Counted from the stretch's first letter, positions 24,076 to 37,800 are shown. The stretch is 64,000 nucleotides of DNA from Pratylenchus scribneri (GCA_030063045.1 JAQSEB010000020.1:744001-808000); one strand, 5' to 3'. Notes: generated by a model not told the origin, from the letters alone. A program made the numbers and translations.

Positions 24076-25149
24076 ACCTTGAACCAATTGTGGATTTGCC
24101 TTTAGGCTTTCTTTTTCACATCCAAAGATTTCGATTCAAATCTTCTCTGACAGATTAGTGCCAAATTGGTGTTTTTCCTTTAAATTTTATGGCCAAATTC
24201 AGCAAAAGTGACAAGCATTGATTCCTCCTCACTGCCTAAACTTCCCCTTTACAAAACCGGTCAAAATCTTTTTTAATAAAAATAAACTGCTGGCATCTTT
24301 ATTAACTCGCCAGAGGAGTCCACCAACCCATCTTTTGTCCTCCCACACTCCATTTCACAACATTTTTTGGGTTGGGTTCCTTTTCATTCACAATTCGCGC
24401 AGCAGGGCAACAAAACTATAAGGCGGCAGCCGGCAGCGCCGAAGGGGGTTGGCTGAAGCGAGTTTCGTTTCCAGTTTTTTTCCCATTCTTCCCAAAACTC
24501 GCCATTTTCTTCCTCCATTCTTCCTTCAAAACATTCCCTCTTCTCCATTCTGCCAAGGTTCAGACTCATTTTCGGCCGCCTTGGATGGAAAATGGAGTCA
24601 AAATGTGTTGGCAGATTTTGGGCAAAGGGGAAATAGGAAGGGGTTTCCATCCATCCACACCGGCCCTCATCATCAAAACCCGCTCCCCACCCAACCCATC
24701 CATCCCCCATTTTGAAGGAGGAACAAAAGTGAGTGAAAAATGTGCGCGCCGGCGGGGACGTTTTGACTTCTTTTGGGTTAACTTTTTGTTCGCATTATTC
24801 CTTTTTCATTTTATCCTCTTCCTTCCCTCATTTAGCTGACTGAGAGGGTTCAAATTCATTTTCGTCAAAGGGGAGAGGAAAAGGGCCGCTCCTCCAATTT
24901 TCACTCATTTTGGCAGTTTTAGCGGAAGAAAAAGCTAAAAAGGGGTTTTTCTGATCTCAAAATCCGATTTGTTTCTTCCCTTCCATTTTTATCCCTCCTT
25001 TTTTTCACATTTTCAAATGCGCAAATTTTGCATGCAAAATAGAGGAATAATGTTGGCTTTTCGTTTTCATACAAAAAAAAAACAATTCGCCCTAAATATT
25101 TATTAGAATGAGGACAGAGAACTGCTAATTGGAGAACAGGACAGTCCCA

Positions 25150-25480
25150 ACTTGACGCTGTTCAAAATAACTCATCAAGGACTGAACCAATTTCAATGTT
25201 TTTAGTATCAAATTAAAGAGCAGACTTTTGGCTATCAAATAATATTAATTTTATTTAAATTGGTTCAGAATTTGATGGAATTATGCCTAAAAAGTCATTG
25301 GACATTTGGCTAATCCATATTAATAGACAATTTTAAATGGTTTTTAGGGCATATCTCCATCATTTCTGAATCAATTTAAATAAAAATTAATATTATTTGA
25401 TAGCCAAAAGTCTGCTCTTTAATTTGATACAAAAATCGGCAAAATTTGTTCTATCCTTGATGAGTTATTATCAACGTGGA
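25150..25480. mobile_element. Foldback element, family C, arms of about 125 bp
   Basis: ATAACTCATCAAGGACTGAA, CAAATTAAAGAGCAGACTTT and TGGCTATCAAATAATATTAA on the left are mirrored by the reverse complement on the right (TTAATATTATTTGATAGCCA, AAAGTCTGCTCTTTAATTTG, CCTTGATGAGTTAT). The loop is about 70 bp with no coding capacity. Only one copy was seen here. Confidence 0.85.
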
Positions 25481-26019
25481 TAAGTCGGCCCGGTGCAACG
25501 AGATTGGGGCAAATCCGATTTAGAAAGGCGAAATTTACTTTAACCAAAAAAGTTTCTCTTTCCAAAAATTTTACCAAATTTTCAAGTTTTGCCTTTAAAT
25601 TTTAACGGGTTGCCTCTTTTTGCCCACAACGGTTTTCCTCCACTTCCATTCAATTCAAACACAAAGGAAAGGCAAAAAAGCAGTCCGCCGGATGAATTTT
25701 GGGGGAAAATGGAAGGCCGGAATTGGTTTCTTCCTCCGCTGCTGTGGTGGCCAGCATTTAGAGCCAAGTTTCCGCGGCCAATTTTTTTGGGTTCTCCAAA
25801 TCCTTTATCCATTCTTCATCCCCGCACCCAATCCAAGTCCACCCTTTTGTGTGTGTTCGTCAGTTTTATGAGGACTGATGAGGAGGCCAGCGAGTATATA
25901 ATACTAAATGGACTTTTCGGATTAAAAATTATTCGCTAGAAGCGTTTTTAACTCCTTATTTAAAACATCAAAGAGCATTGTGGTGGTACGAAAATCTCTG
26001 TAATAAACCCATTATTTGG

Positions 26020-26170
26020 CCCGTTCTTTTGGCCTTAACTCTAGAAGGAAGCATCCAATTCGAAAAGGCAATATGCCATTTGAAAGCCCTAAATGTTCTC
26101 TAAAAAGTGGCTTTTCTAATTTTTTAAAATTTTAAATTATTTGGTAAAATAAACGGTTTTAACACAGAAA
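26020..26170. mobile_element. Foldback family B, half copy
   Basis: Only the left half is present: CCGTTCTTTTGGCCTTAACT, GGAAGCATCCAATTCGAAAA, GGCAATATGCCATTTGAAAG, CCCTAAATGTTCTCTAAAAA, then AAACGGTTTTAACACAG. The inverse arm is missing. Confidence 0.7.
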
Positions 26171-26739
26171 ATACGGGGTTATTACATTACTTTTTAATTA
26201 TAATTATTAACCTTATTTTGTTACGATGGTCTGGAAATGTTAATACTGAATGTCCCCTACTCTGTAGAATAACTAACTCCAATGGAATAAGCAAAAATGC
26301 TTTAAGCTATATTTGTAATTTAATCAAATTTTGTCAAAACAGCTACAATTCACACATTACCATCAAATATAAATTGGCAAAATTTAAAAAAAAAATAAAC
26401 TTTGCAATTTGATCACATTTAAAGTTAATCACTCTGTCGCTACGATAATGTTTCCTAATTTGGTAAACTACCAAGTTTTCCCTTCAAAATTTTCGATAAA
26501 TATTTATATCAGAATTGGTTGGTTGATTCCATTGAAATAATCTCACCATTTATTATTTAAACGCAATCCAATTTCTAAATTCAGTTTGTTTATATGGTCA
26601 GCTATCCTACGATTACTGATGATGAGAACCTCATTTTGGTCAAATGATATTTTCCTCTCAATTTTTATGATATTTTGGGCCTAGTTTAGTAGATTTATCT
26701 TCTTATTAGGAAAGACAATTGAGTTGCGTACCTGCATCT

Positions 26740-27035
26740 GTTTTTGGGCCATATCTCAGTGAAGCAATAACCATTCTGGAAAGGCGATATGCCATTTGAA
26801 AGCCCAGAGTGTCTTCTAAAAAGTGGCCATATTTAGACTTTATAATATTCAACTTTAAGAAGTCTTATGTATTGTAAGTTATACGCCTTAATTTGTTAAG
26901 GAAAAAGCCGCTTATTTTATAAAATATTTTAGATTTAAAAAAGCCACATTTTAGAGGACATTTAGGGCTTTCAATTGGCATATCGCCTTTCTAAATTTGT
27001 TGCTTCCTTGTTGAGATATGGCCAAAAGAACGAAC
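26740..27035. mobile_element. Foldback family B, copy 5
   Basis: GGGCCATATCTCAGTGAAGC, GGCGATATGCCATTTGAAAG and TGTCTTCTAAAAAGTGGCC face ACATTTTAGAGGACATTTAG, GGCATATCGCCTTTC and GTTGAGATATGGCCAAAAGA. Confidence 0.8.
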
Positions 27036-28796
27036 TTATAGCTACTCAATCGTTCCGTTTCAATGGAGCTCTATATTGGTCGGCTATTGCCCAGAGAAGT
27101 TTCCAATGTTAAATTTCACTGTTCAATTTTCCGGGAACTACCAATCATCCTAACGGCCTTGGAAACTATTCCCTCACATACAAAACAATAACTCTCCGTA
27201 TTCATTCCCCCCGTTCATCCCCCAATAAACCCCAAAAACAATATTTCGATGCGCAGTAAATTTCCTCCCTCATCAGCAGAATTTCTGCGCATATTCCATA
27301 TCCCCCCCCCCCCCCCCCACCAAGGGAATTATGATTTTGGGTGGGGAGAAAAGTGAGGCCAGCCCCCACCTCATTCGGTTGGTCGGTTTTAATGGACAGT
27401 CGCGCAGTCAGTACTCCCACCTCAATTTTCCCCTCACACATAAATATTGCCTCAATCCATCCAAACAACCACCATCGTCCTCTGGGGATTACCTCCACCG
27501 AGGCCCACCAGTCCAATGGGTTTGGGGGGAGGTGGACCGGACGATTTGATCGACGGTCGGTCGAGTGAATTGAACTCAAATACAGCCCAAATCCAAACAT
27601 AACCTCCTCGTCGACCATTCACATTTCAACCCAAAATTGAATAGTGTCCACCGGTGTGCGCAACAATTTTTGGTCCCATAAAATCATCCAAATACCCTCT
27701 ACATTTTATACGTTCATCCGTCAAAACATATTTGGCCAGTGAATGAAATTTGAAACTTAAAAATTGCAGCAAAATTGGTGCCACTTTTCCCTCTTTTCTC
27801 CTATGAACAATGTACGGTTTAGGCATTTTGGCTTCATTATGCTATTTTTGTAGTCGCGGAATTGGTTTGAATTCCATTCATCAAAATCTTCGTTCATTTA
27901 GCGTTTTTTCAAGCTCTATGTCCTTTTTGATTAGGAGCAAAATGCCATGTCACTTTATAATCGAAATGGCACAAATTGTACCCAAAAAAAGATTTTTTGA
28001 TCAAAAATGACATTCACATATGACAAAAATCAGCCATCAAATATGCTCTCTTCATCATTCCATATACCATATCCCATTCCCATATTTCATTTCAATTTTC
28101 CAATGCCATTCATTTTTGCCAATCCAATTTTGCCTCTTTTCCTTTATCGCCTTGATGAATAATGTGATTGACCCTCAGGGCTCTTCAGCAGGCTGAAGAA
28201 ATGATCGTCTCTGAATCTGAAGTCTGAACTATGATCCTATTCAAAATGTGTCAGGAAAATGCGAGGAGTTCATTCAAAAATGCCGGGGATTTGATTGGCA
28301 TTTATTTATTGGCAATTTTGATTGGTTCGACAAAGACTTCCCATTCTTCATCCAAATTTCCCAATTTCCTAATATATTTGCGGACTAACTTAACCCTCCT
28401 CCCTCTTTTAAAACAATTTACCTCTTTCACAAATCACAATTCGATGAATGAGTGAATTTGCTTTGGCGAATTCCTTTTCAAAAGTTCAAAAACGCTCTCA
28501 ATTTTCCATATTTTCCCGTTCATCTTTTCCAATTCCCCGTTTTGCGGATCATCCTTCGCCTCCACCTTCCCCGTATTTTCCCAAAAGAATTTTATTTTTA
28601 GCTTTGTGGAATGAGCTGGGCCGGTCTTTTTTCTTTTTAACTCGCAAAAATTTAATCCTTTTCGGTCTTTTACGCACAATTTAATAAAATAACTCAAAGA
28701 AATGATCAAAAACCAATTTTGGATCAGTTTAAGACTTTATTCACTTTATAATTTTTTCATCTGTGATAGTTAAAACAATATAAACCAATACGTGCC

Positions 28797-29675
28797 ACTT
28801 ATTTGTCTCCCAAAATCGACTTATTTTTGCACCAAATTTTTCCCTCTCCCAAAATCGACTTATTTTTGCACCAAATTTTCACCTCTCCCAAAATCGACTT
28901 GTTTTTGCACCAAATTGGGCGGAAATTTGAATTTTCACATTTACTTCCTCTTTTCTCTACTCAAATCTAATACGGAAAAGCTTAATTGTCCCTCAAAATG
29001 GGCTCGAGTCCTGTCTTAGGCTGTTTTTCTTCCGGCTTCGCGAGATTCCAATGCTCCGAGCCCCTAATCCTAAGCCCCTAGCCCCTAAATCCCATGCCGA
29101 CCATAACCCTAAGCCCCTAGCCCCTAAATCCCATGCCGACCATAACCCTAAGCCCCTAGCCCCTAAATCCCATGCCGACCATAACCCTAAGCCCCTAGCC
29201 CCTAAATCCCATGCCGACCATAACCCTAATCCCTAGCCCCTAACTAGACTTATCCGGCTTAATTCCCCTATATCCATCTTAATCCCTATATCCACCTAAA
29301 TCCCCCTATATCCGGCTAAATCCCGCGCACTTTCCGGGACTCTATTATACTTCACCGACTTTCTAGTGGCCTTCCCAGCCATTTCCAATCCATTTCTATG
29401 CTTAATCCCCCTATATCCACCTTAATCCCCCTATATCCACATTAATCCCCCTATATCCGGCATAATCCCGAGCACCTCCTTTTTGACTTCCGCGTACCCC
29501 AGGAATGTCCCAAAATCGTTTTATATTATTTACAACGTGAAAAACAAATTCCCCCGATTTGGTGCAAAAACAAGTCGATTTTGGGAGAGGTGAAAATTTG
29601 GTGCAAAAATAAGTCGATTTTGGGAGAGGGAAAAATTTGGTGCAAAAATAAGTCGATTTTGGGAGACAAATAAGT
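28797..29675. mobile_element. Element of about 880 bp with 119-bp near-perfect terminal inverted repeats
   Basis: The left terminus (28797-28915) consists of three copies of a roughly 40-bp unit containing CCCAAAATCGACTTATTTTT and GCACCAAATT. The right terminus (29557-29675) is the reverse complement with the same variant order. Inside is a 39-bp direct repeat (29060-29245, about 4.5 units, containing CCCTAAGCCCCTAGCCCC), followed by a looser repeat of CCCCCTATATCCACCTTAAT (29260-29480). No transposase frame is present, so if mobile it would be non-autonomous. Confidence 0.85.
29060..29245 (+). repeat. 39-bp direct repeat with telomere-like CCCTAA/CCCTAG words
   Basis: Four and a half near-identical units contain ATAACCCTAAGCCCCTAGCC, CCTAAATCCC and ATGCCGACC. 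39 bp is divisible by three, so one frame stays open through the array, but no start, splice or codon evidence supports a gene. Confidence 0.9.
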
Positions 29676-31846
29676 TTTTCCGTAAACCAATGGTTTTAAA
29701 CTTTCTGGTTCTGGTCTGGTTCATGGATTATGGTAGATTTAACTTTCATTTTAAATAATAAAATATACGCTATTTTGGCGAAATATCCTATTTTGTATTT
29801 AATGTCTTTTAATTTGTCATCCTCGCATTCTCTTCAATTCCCATTATGTCTACACATTATTGATCGAATCGAAATTAAATTCCAGTTAAAATGTTTCTTT
29901 ATCAAAAATGTAAATTCCAAACCCAAAGCTTATTTTAAATTTTACCCAATATAAAATACCACACTGTGCTACATTGCCTACCGAATCCCTATTCATCATT
30001 GTAAATTTGGAAGTTGAAAAGAAAGCCAATAATTGCTTTTACTTAATGTAATCCAATCCATATTTTCACATAAGTAAAAGACAATTCTTGGCCTATCGGC
30101 TTCCAAAAGAAATTTCTTACCTTAATCCTGCCAGAGATTATGAATACTAAACAAATAATAATGTTTGATCATTTTTTCAACTTATAATTTCAATGCGCGA
30201 TGCTTCACAATCACAAATCCTCTATTGGTTATCGATTCTCACATTATCATCAAATAGCAAATACACAGGTTTAATCTTTAATTTCCAATTGGTATTCCAC
30301 TAAAAACGCCGCCGAAAATTGGGAAATCTACCAATTTTCCCCCATTTTCTCCTAATCTTCATCCATTTCCTTCAATAGAATTGGATCCAATCAACGACCA
30401 ACGGGTTCAGTTCAGGGTCTGTCATAAATTTCCTACACCTCCTTGCTCCTCAAAATTGAGTCCGAAGAGGGGACTAACCTCAATTATGAGATGATTGGTC
30501 ACTTCCCTAAAAATGCCATTCATTCATTCATTGTTGGGCATCGTAAATTCACATAAACTGCTTTTTATTCCATGCCCTAAAGCCTTCAACATGGGTGAAA
30601 ATGAAACGCGCGCAGATGTTCTCCCCTTTTCCAAAACAGAGAGGAGCCAAGCCTCCTCCTACATTTGCCATTTTCTTCCTCCGCTGCGCGGTTCAAACCC
30701 ATTTTCCACAACCACAATTTGGTTGGATTCAAGCTGGGTTATGTGGTGTTTGGGGCCTAGAAGGGGAAAGGGATTTGCCAATTTTGGTGGCTTCCCTTTC
30801 CTCACTTAATTCCCCCAAACAAATAAAAACCGGAGAAATGCACAAATACCCATAATTTTTTATGCTGTTTATCCCCAACCCCAATCCATGCATTTTAATT
30901 TCCCCTTCCTCTGAAATGAGGTCAACAAAAAATACTGTTAGTTTTAAGTTGGCTTATTATGTGCCAAAATTTCCAGAGATTTACTCTGAGGCGGTTAACT
31001 GATTTTGTTAGTGGTGAAAAGCGAATAGAAAACTTGTGTGTGCGCCGAAATGAGCAACCATTTTGGCGACCGACACACAAAAAAGACGGAGAAAATGTTT
31101 GTTGGGTGCGTGGGTCGGCAATGATTGGCTTCATTTGCCCCCACCCCACCCATTCACCCTCCCCCTAAGGGGTGAAAAGACGGTTTTGCACCGATGAAAG
31201 CGCCAAAGTCGCGCACACCATTTAGAGGCGATGAAATGGTGAAATGAGGTGGTTGGTTGTTGAGGGAATTAGTTTCGTTCTTCCCTCCCCTCCCCGACTA
31301 CTTCATTTTCCCTCAACTTGTTAAAGGTGTGCACCATTTTCGCCCGTTTTTCGGGTTTTTTTTGTTCCCCTCAAATCGTCGTCGGTGCGCGGTTGGCTGC
31401 CGGACCGACGGTGAGCGCAAAAATGTGGAAGGGGAGCTATAGGTGTGGTAAAAGGGAGGGTGGGGGACAAAAGAAAGCGGCAAAACTTGTCTCCCCCCAA
31501 ATCATTCCCGCATTTCCCCCCTTCATCATACATTACATCCCCATCGTCCGTTTTATTTTATCTACTACCATTTCCCTTATTCATTCACTCAACTCATTTT
31601 CGTTCCTCATTCCACCCCTTCCCAATTCCCATTCATCATCATCAATCCCATTCAACACCTCCCATTCCCCAATCCCAACCACAATTCACTCTAAACATTT
31701 CCATTTTTACCCATTTTCCTCCGCCTTTTCCACAATTCCATGAAAGTTTTCACCGTTTTAATTTAATTTTTTTTCCAGATTTACCCAAAAAAGTTATAAT
31801 AATTTGATAATATTCTGTCTGGATATTCACAATTTAATATTTTTTC

Positions 31847-34800
31847 ATGCGTACAAATCAAAATCACCCACTTCAAACTCATCACAAAATGACACCGACT
31901 TCAACGAAAATCTCATTTGACTCGAATTCCCGGGCAATTTTGGTTGGCATCAACAATCGGCTGGAAAATATTGACATGGTTAGTAATTATGGTTGATAAT
32001 GGTTTAAGAATAGTTTATCCTATCGTTTACAAACCATAATATACCCAAAATTGGATAAAGTTGCTGGTCAAAACGCATTGAAGGTAAATAATTTGTCATG
32101 ATTTGGTCAACAATTAAAGGGTATTAAACGGTTTGAACCAATTTTGGTTTGGTCAACAATTAAAGGGTATTAAACGGTTTAAACCACATTTTGGTTTGGT
32201 CAACAATTAAAGGGTGTTAAACGGTTTAAACCCATTTTGGTTTGGTCAACAATTAAAGGGTGTTAAACGGTTTAAACCCATTTTGGTTTGGTCAACAATT
32301 AAAGGGTATTAAATGGTTTAAACCAATTTTGGTTTAATGGTTCAAAACTAAGCTAGAATTTGGTTAAACCCAAACCAAAGCATAATCAAATGATGCGTCT
32401 TATGTACATTTTTAGACAAAATAATTTGGATAAAAACATTAATACAAGAAATAAGCTAATTTTACCCAAAAATCGTTTCAGAAATTGGCCGTCATTATGG
32501 AACTGTTCACTACTGGAAGGAATGGTGCCACCTCAACCGGCAATTCAAATTCCGCTTCCGCTGTTCATCCTCACCAAAATGCCATCTTTCCACCGCCCAC
32601 CACACCCACTCAACATTCCGCCGCATTGGTCAACAATAATAAATCGCCGAATTTGGCCAATCAAAATGCTGGCCAATCGACCGGCGATTTGGCATCCGCA
32701 ACAGCGATGGCCGCCCAATTTGCTGCCCTCTTTCAGCAAAGCCTCAACACCGTTAGGATTTTTTTATTTAAAAATTTATTTTAGAATTTCTGAACTATTT
32801 AAATTAGAATTTTTTAATCTTCAAAAAATATTTTTATTTTTTTAAATATTAATTTGAAAATGGACAATAAAAATTTTATTAAACTTTTAAAAACCTTATT
32901 TTTATACGGCTTTTAGTAGTGATAATTTTCAGAAAATATTTTTAAATTTAAATATTATTTTTGGACAATTTTTGAGGAATAAATTACTAAAAATAATATT
33001 AAATTCATTTTTATTTATGTTAAATGTTAAAATAAATTAAATAATAATATTTAGTCATTTAAGAAATATAATTAGTTTTCTCCTATAGTAAATTTTTAAA
33101 TTTATTCAACAGCAGAATTCTCCTCAACAACAACCACATTTGACTGCATTTCCGCCACAACAGCCACCAACTTCGACCATTCATCAGCCGACCTCAACTT
33201 CCTCCTCTGCCGGCCCAAACCATCATCAAAATCAACAACAAGCCAACTATTTCTCATCTCTCTTCAATGACACATTGAATCAGGCATTGATGTCCAGCAT
33301 TTTCCCTGCGGCGACGATCAACAATAATGCCGGAGGGAATGGGTCAATTCAACAAAGTAATCATTTTTTGGAACCACCGACGGCGAAATGTGGCGGCCTA
33401 AATAATTCAACAAATGTGGCATCAACGGCAAGAACACCGTGGACTATGGGAATGATGATTAATAATTGTCGGCAAAATAACAGCACAACAAATAATGAGG
33501 AAAATTGCTTGGATGTCAATGAAGGAGGTGGACATTGTTCCGGTGGATCATCCAATCCAAATTCGCCAATGACAAATGCCGTCGTCACAGCTTCTGCGGA
33601 ACATCCTCAACAAGTCAATCAGGTGGGTTACTACTTTTTTTTAAATTTGATAGATCCGAAATTTTAAAAATTTGTTAGGTCCGGAATTTTAAAAATTTTA
33701 TTAAGTCCGAAATTTTATAAATTATAGGTTCGATATTCTAAAAATTTGGTGGGTCTAAATTTTAAAATTTGAGAGAAAGGAAAAAAAATAAAATAGCCTT
33801 TTATTGTTATGCGATTTTAAAATTTACAAAAAGGGGAATAATAAGAAAATTAAATTTTAAACCTGTTTCTGAACCAATCGAATTGGTCACGATTTAAAAC
33901 CAATTGGTGCCATATTAAAAAAAAATGGAAGAAAATTTACAAAAAATGGGTAAATGAATGACAAATTTACACCAAAAGATTATTTTAAAAAATAATTAAA
34001 AGTTTCCGATTTATTCGCCTATTAATAATAATAATTTCCAGCAACGGACCACCAGCACTCCTCTGTCCACTCCAAATGATGGAATCAACCAAATTGTTGG
34101 TCTTGGAGGATTTGGAACTTCGCAATTGGCCGCCACCGCCGGCTGCTCGCCAACCACAACCCATCATGGGATTGCATCGATTATCAAAATGGAACCGGCC
34201 TCTTCCCTTCTGGAATTTGGCAAATATCCGCAACATCAACCAATGGAAAATGGAACAGGAATTGGGGGTAAGAAAATAATAACAATTTTAAATTAGATTA
34301 GTGCTTTTTTGTGGTTCCAAATACTGTGTTTTTTTAAAGAAATGTACTATAGAATTTATAAAAAAAAAATGCATAAGTGTTCAAATTAAGTCGGGAAAAC
34401 GGATTTTTCTCTGGACGGATTCGAACCTGGCACCTTAATTTCCTAATGCGGGTAATGTTACCCAATTGGCTATTTGGTGCCCTTCGAAGACTATGAATTT
34501 ATACTAATATAAGGATGCTTTTAACTTTTCAAAATTCAGCGGGTTTTCTAGGGATTTTTAGCTTTTGGGTTGATAAATAAAGTTGGAAGAATTAATTCAA
34601 GAAAAACAAATTAACAAAAAAAATAGTCAAAACATAAGAAAAAATTTTATACGAAAAAATGGAATAAATTAAAAACATTCAAAAGATAGAGGAATTGACC
34701 TCTGAAAATTCAAATACAAGATTAAAATTATAATTCCAATCACCAAGCCTCTATAGCTCAGGGGTAGAGCGCCAGTCTTGTAAACTGGAGGTCGGTGGTT

Positions 34801-37800
34801 CGAGACCGCCTGGAGGCAATACTTTTTTGAATTCATTTTCAAATAATTTTTAATTGGTTTAAATATAAAAAAAATAGAAATAAAAATTACAAAAATTTTA
34901 TCCATTTTTTACAGTTGGATTCGAAGGCAGAAAAACGCCCGGAAGTGGAGGCGGCAAACATCGTCGCAAATCGCCAAAAACCACATCCACTTCCGCCAAA
35001 CGGGCAGCACAGGCCGCCGCATTTTCCAACAATTCGCCAGCCACCCAAAGTAGTCCATATTCACCGGCAATCAATCAGCAACAAAATGGAGGGGATTCGG
35101 CCGAAACACCGCCCTCATTTCCGGATGGAGCAGTGCAAAGGGCAGCCGAGAAGGCGGCACGCAGTTTCCAAAGTACACAACCAAAGGTGAGTGCTGATGA
35201 ATTGTAAATTTTGGGCCAGAAATAAATTAATTTAATGATAGATCATTTTTTATTTGAAATTTTTACTTCATTTTCACCTCTAAAAATAAATTAAATTAAA
35301 ATGAATTAAAATTAGTTTTTTTTTTGAAATTTTTTACTTACAAAAATTAAAATTAATAAAAAATTAATTAATTAAAATGAATTTAATTTCGAATAGGTCT
35401 TCGCTTGGCAAATTCTGCGGGAATCCATCAATGATGAGGAACTGAAGAACATCAACATTTCACTGCGAACATTCCACGGCGAGACGGCAGCCAACCTTTT
35501 GGCTAGACAAATTCCAAAGGTCCCCACAAATACAAAAAATAGAATAAAAATATTTTTTGACTTTAAAAATGAATTTTACAAAAAAAAATAAAAAAATTAA
35601 TTAATTTATTAAATATTTTTCCTCCATTTTGCAGATTCGTGTTGTTGTGGAGCAAACAATGGCCTATTTCAAATGGCACGAGCTGGCGGATGAAGTCCAA
35701 TTGGCAAAGGCCAAACTCATTTTAAGCCATTTGAAGAATAATGCAAAAGTACGAAATTGGACACTGCGCGAGGGTCGACCAAATCGGTGAGCTTTCAATT
35801 TTCCAATAAAATTACCATTTTTGAAGCCATATAATTTTAGATTAGAGCCAAACTTTAGGAAGAATTAAAGCATAAATCAATGTCAATTTCCCCGAAAATT
35901 TTGATTTTATTACAAGAAAATTTATGGTTAAATTCAGTCCCTTTTTGGGTAAATTATAAGTACACTGCCTTTTTTCAATTATTTTAGGAATATTTAAACA
36001 AACAATTGCATAAATCTCATAAAAGAATTATTAACCGCAAAGAGAAGGGGATTACGGTAATATAAGGTGGTCCCCCCTTTTCTTCCCTCCATCTCCATCC
36101 ATTCCATTCAGCAAGCAGCGAGGGGTTTGGTGGCGGTGAAAAGAAAAAGAGAGACTGCGAAAGGGAAAAGGGACAAATATGGTTGGTTGGGTGCTATTCT
36201 ATTATTTGTTGCCGCTTCCATACGCCCACCCCTCCCTCCTCGCCAATCACCATATTCATTCATTTTAATGTGGTTGCAAAAAAAGTTTTGGTTGGATAAT
36301 TTTTGTGTGCGAATTAGGTAAAAAAAGGCACTCCTACTGGAAACCATTCATTCATTAGTCCTAAAATATTATAAATGGTAGATTTCTGTAACAATTGAAC
36401 GTGAAATGCGGTAAAAGGAATTGAATGATCCCGGTTATACTCAATTTGGGAAGGAAAAGAGAAAGAAACGATTAAAGAGTCTGGAAAAAGAAAGGAATAG
36501 GCCAGAGCCAAGAGGAAGAAACGATTGGGGGAAAATATGTGAATAAAAAAGAACCGGTTGGTTAACCAAAATTGTTCATACAGCATGTGGTTGGTACCAA
36601 TATTCAGCCAAAATCCACAAAAACCACACACAATTGGAGTGCGAAAATTGACTCCATCACTCTTTACTGAATTGGTTGGGAATTGTTCGATGATGGATGG
36701 GGATGGGCCCAACCAATTTGGTTGTAGATGATGCACTGTGTACTTTTAAGTGAAACACAAACTCACATTGTTATTATTACATTCCCCCTTCCCGCGGAAA
36801 TAGTGGTCCAGAGATTAGCCAACCGGGCGCTGACAACAAAAATACCCGCAATGTTTGTGTGTGAATGGGGGAAATGGGTGGAGGTTTTTAAGGGGAAACT
36901 ACTCCATTCAAAATTGTCAATTTTGATTGGTCTATTGAATTATTGCCCGATACTCACACAATGGAACAACATAATTGTCCCATTGTGTGTTTGACAAAAA
37001 TACAATAAAATGGTTGGGGAAGGGAATGGGGATGATAGTGGTAAACGAGTTTAGGGCGACATAGGCCTAGGTATGGTCTATGTTGGTTGTAATTGCGGGG
37101 AAATGAAAATGGAATTTTAGGGGACTGTACAAAATGCGATGGTATTTAATTTTTCGGAAAAAAGTACAAAAATGCTAAAAAATATAATAGTTTACGGAGG
37201 GTTTGTACCTACATTCCCGAACCATATACCTAAAATTGGATGGAGCTGGTCAAAACGCATTGAATGGTATATAATTTTTCATGGTTTGGCCAACAATTAA
37301 AGAGGGGTATTAAACGGTTTAAACCAATTTTGGTTTGGTCAACAATTAAAGGGTATTAAATGGTTTAAACCCAATTTGGTTTGGTCAATAATTAAAGGGT
37401 ATTAAACGGTTTAAACCAATTTTGGTTTGGTCTCAACAATTAAAGGGTATTAAATGGTTTAAATCAATTTTGGTTTGGTCAACAATTAAAGGGTATTAAA
37501 TGATTTAAATCAATTTTGGTTTGGTCAACAAAGGGTATTAAACGGTTTAAACCTATTTTGGTTTGGTCAACAATTAAAGCGTATTAAATGATTTAAATCA
37601 AGTTTGGTTTGGTCAACAATTAAAGGGTATTAAACGGTTTAAACCTATTTTGGTTTAATGGTTCAAAACTAAGTTAGAATTTGTTAAATCCAAGCAAAAA
37701 TATAATTAAAATAATGCCTTTTGATGATATCTACTGATTGAATATGCTTAATACAGTACGGATGGGTTTGGAATAAACTTCTGAGTCTTAACAATCTTTA

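Larger units (their letters stand above)
9367..31846. other. Gene-poor block of about 22 kb; no supported gene
   Basis: No run of exons with coherent frame, splice sites and recognisable protein was found on either strand. The block alternates AT-rich stretches with GC-richer islands dense in CCATTCATTC and CAATTGG words (for example 10370-10900, 12750-13790, 15600-16080, 16530-17410, 18530-19160, 20270-20780, 23000-23640, 24300-24840, 30580-31760). It contains a 28-bp minisatellite, at least six copies of foldback family B, a palindromic element at 19232-19668, a foldback pair at 25150-25480, a TIR element at 28797-29675, poly-C/poly-G runs and segmental duplications. Two isolated exon-like windows (10695-10816, 15562-15624) are listed as findings. 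Since the next gene starts behind a 5' splice acceptor, part of this block may be its 5' intron or regulatory region. Confidence 0.5.

Noticed and set aside
29060..29245. Telomere or subtelomere
   Set aside because: The unit is 39 bp with only occasional CCCTAA words, is internal to a TIR-bounded element, and is flanked by ordinary sequence.
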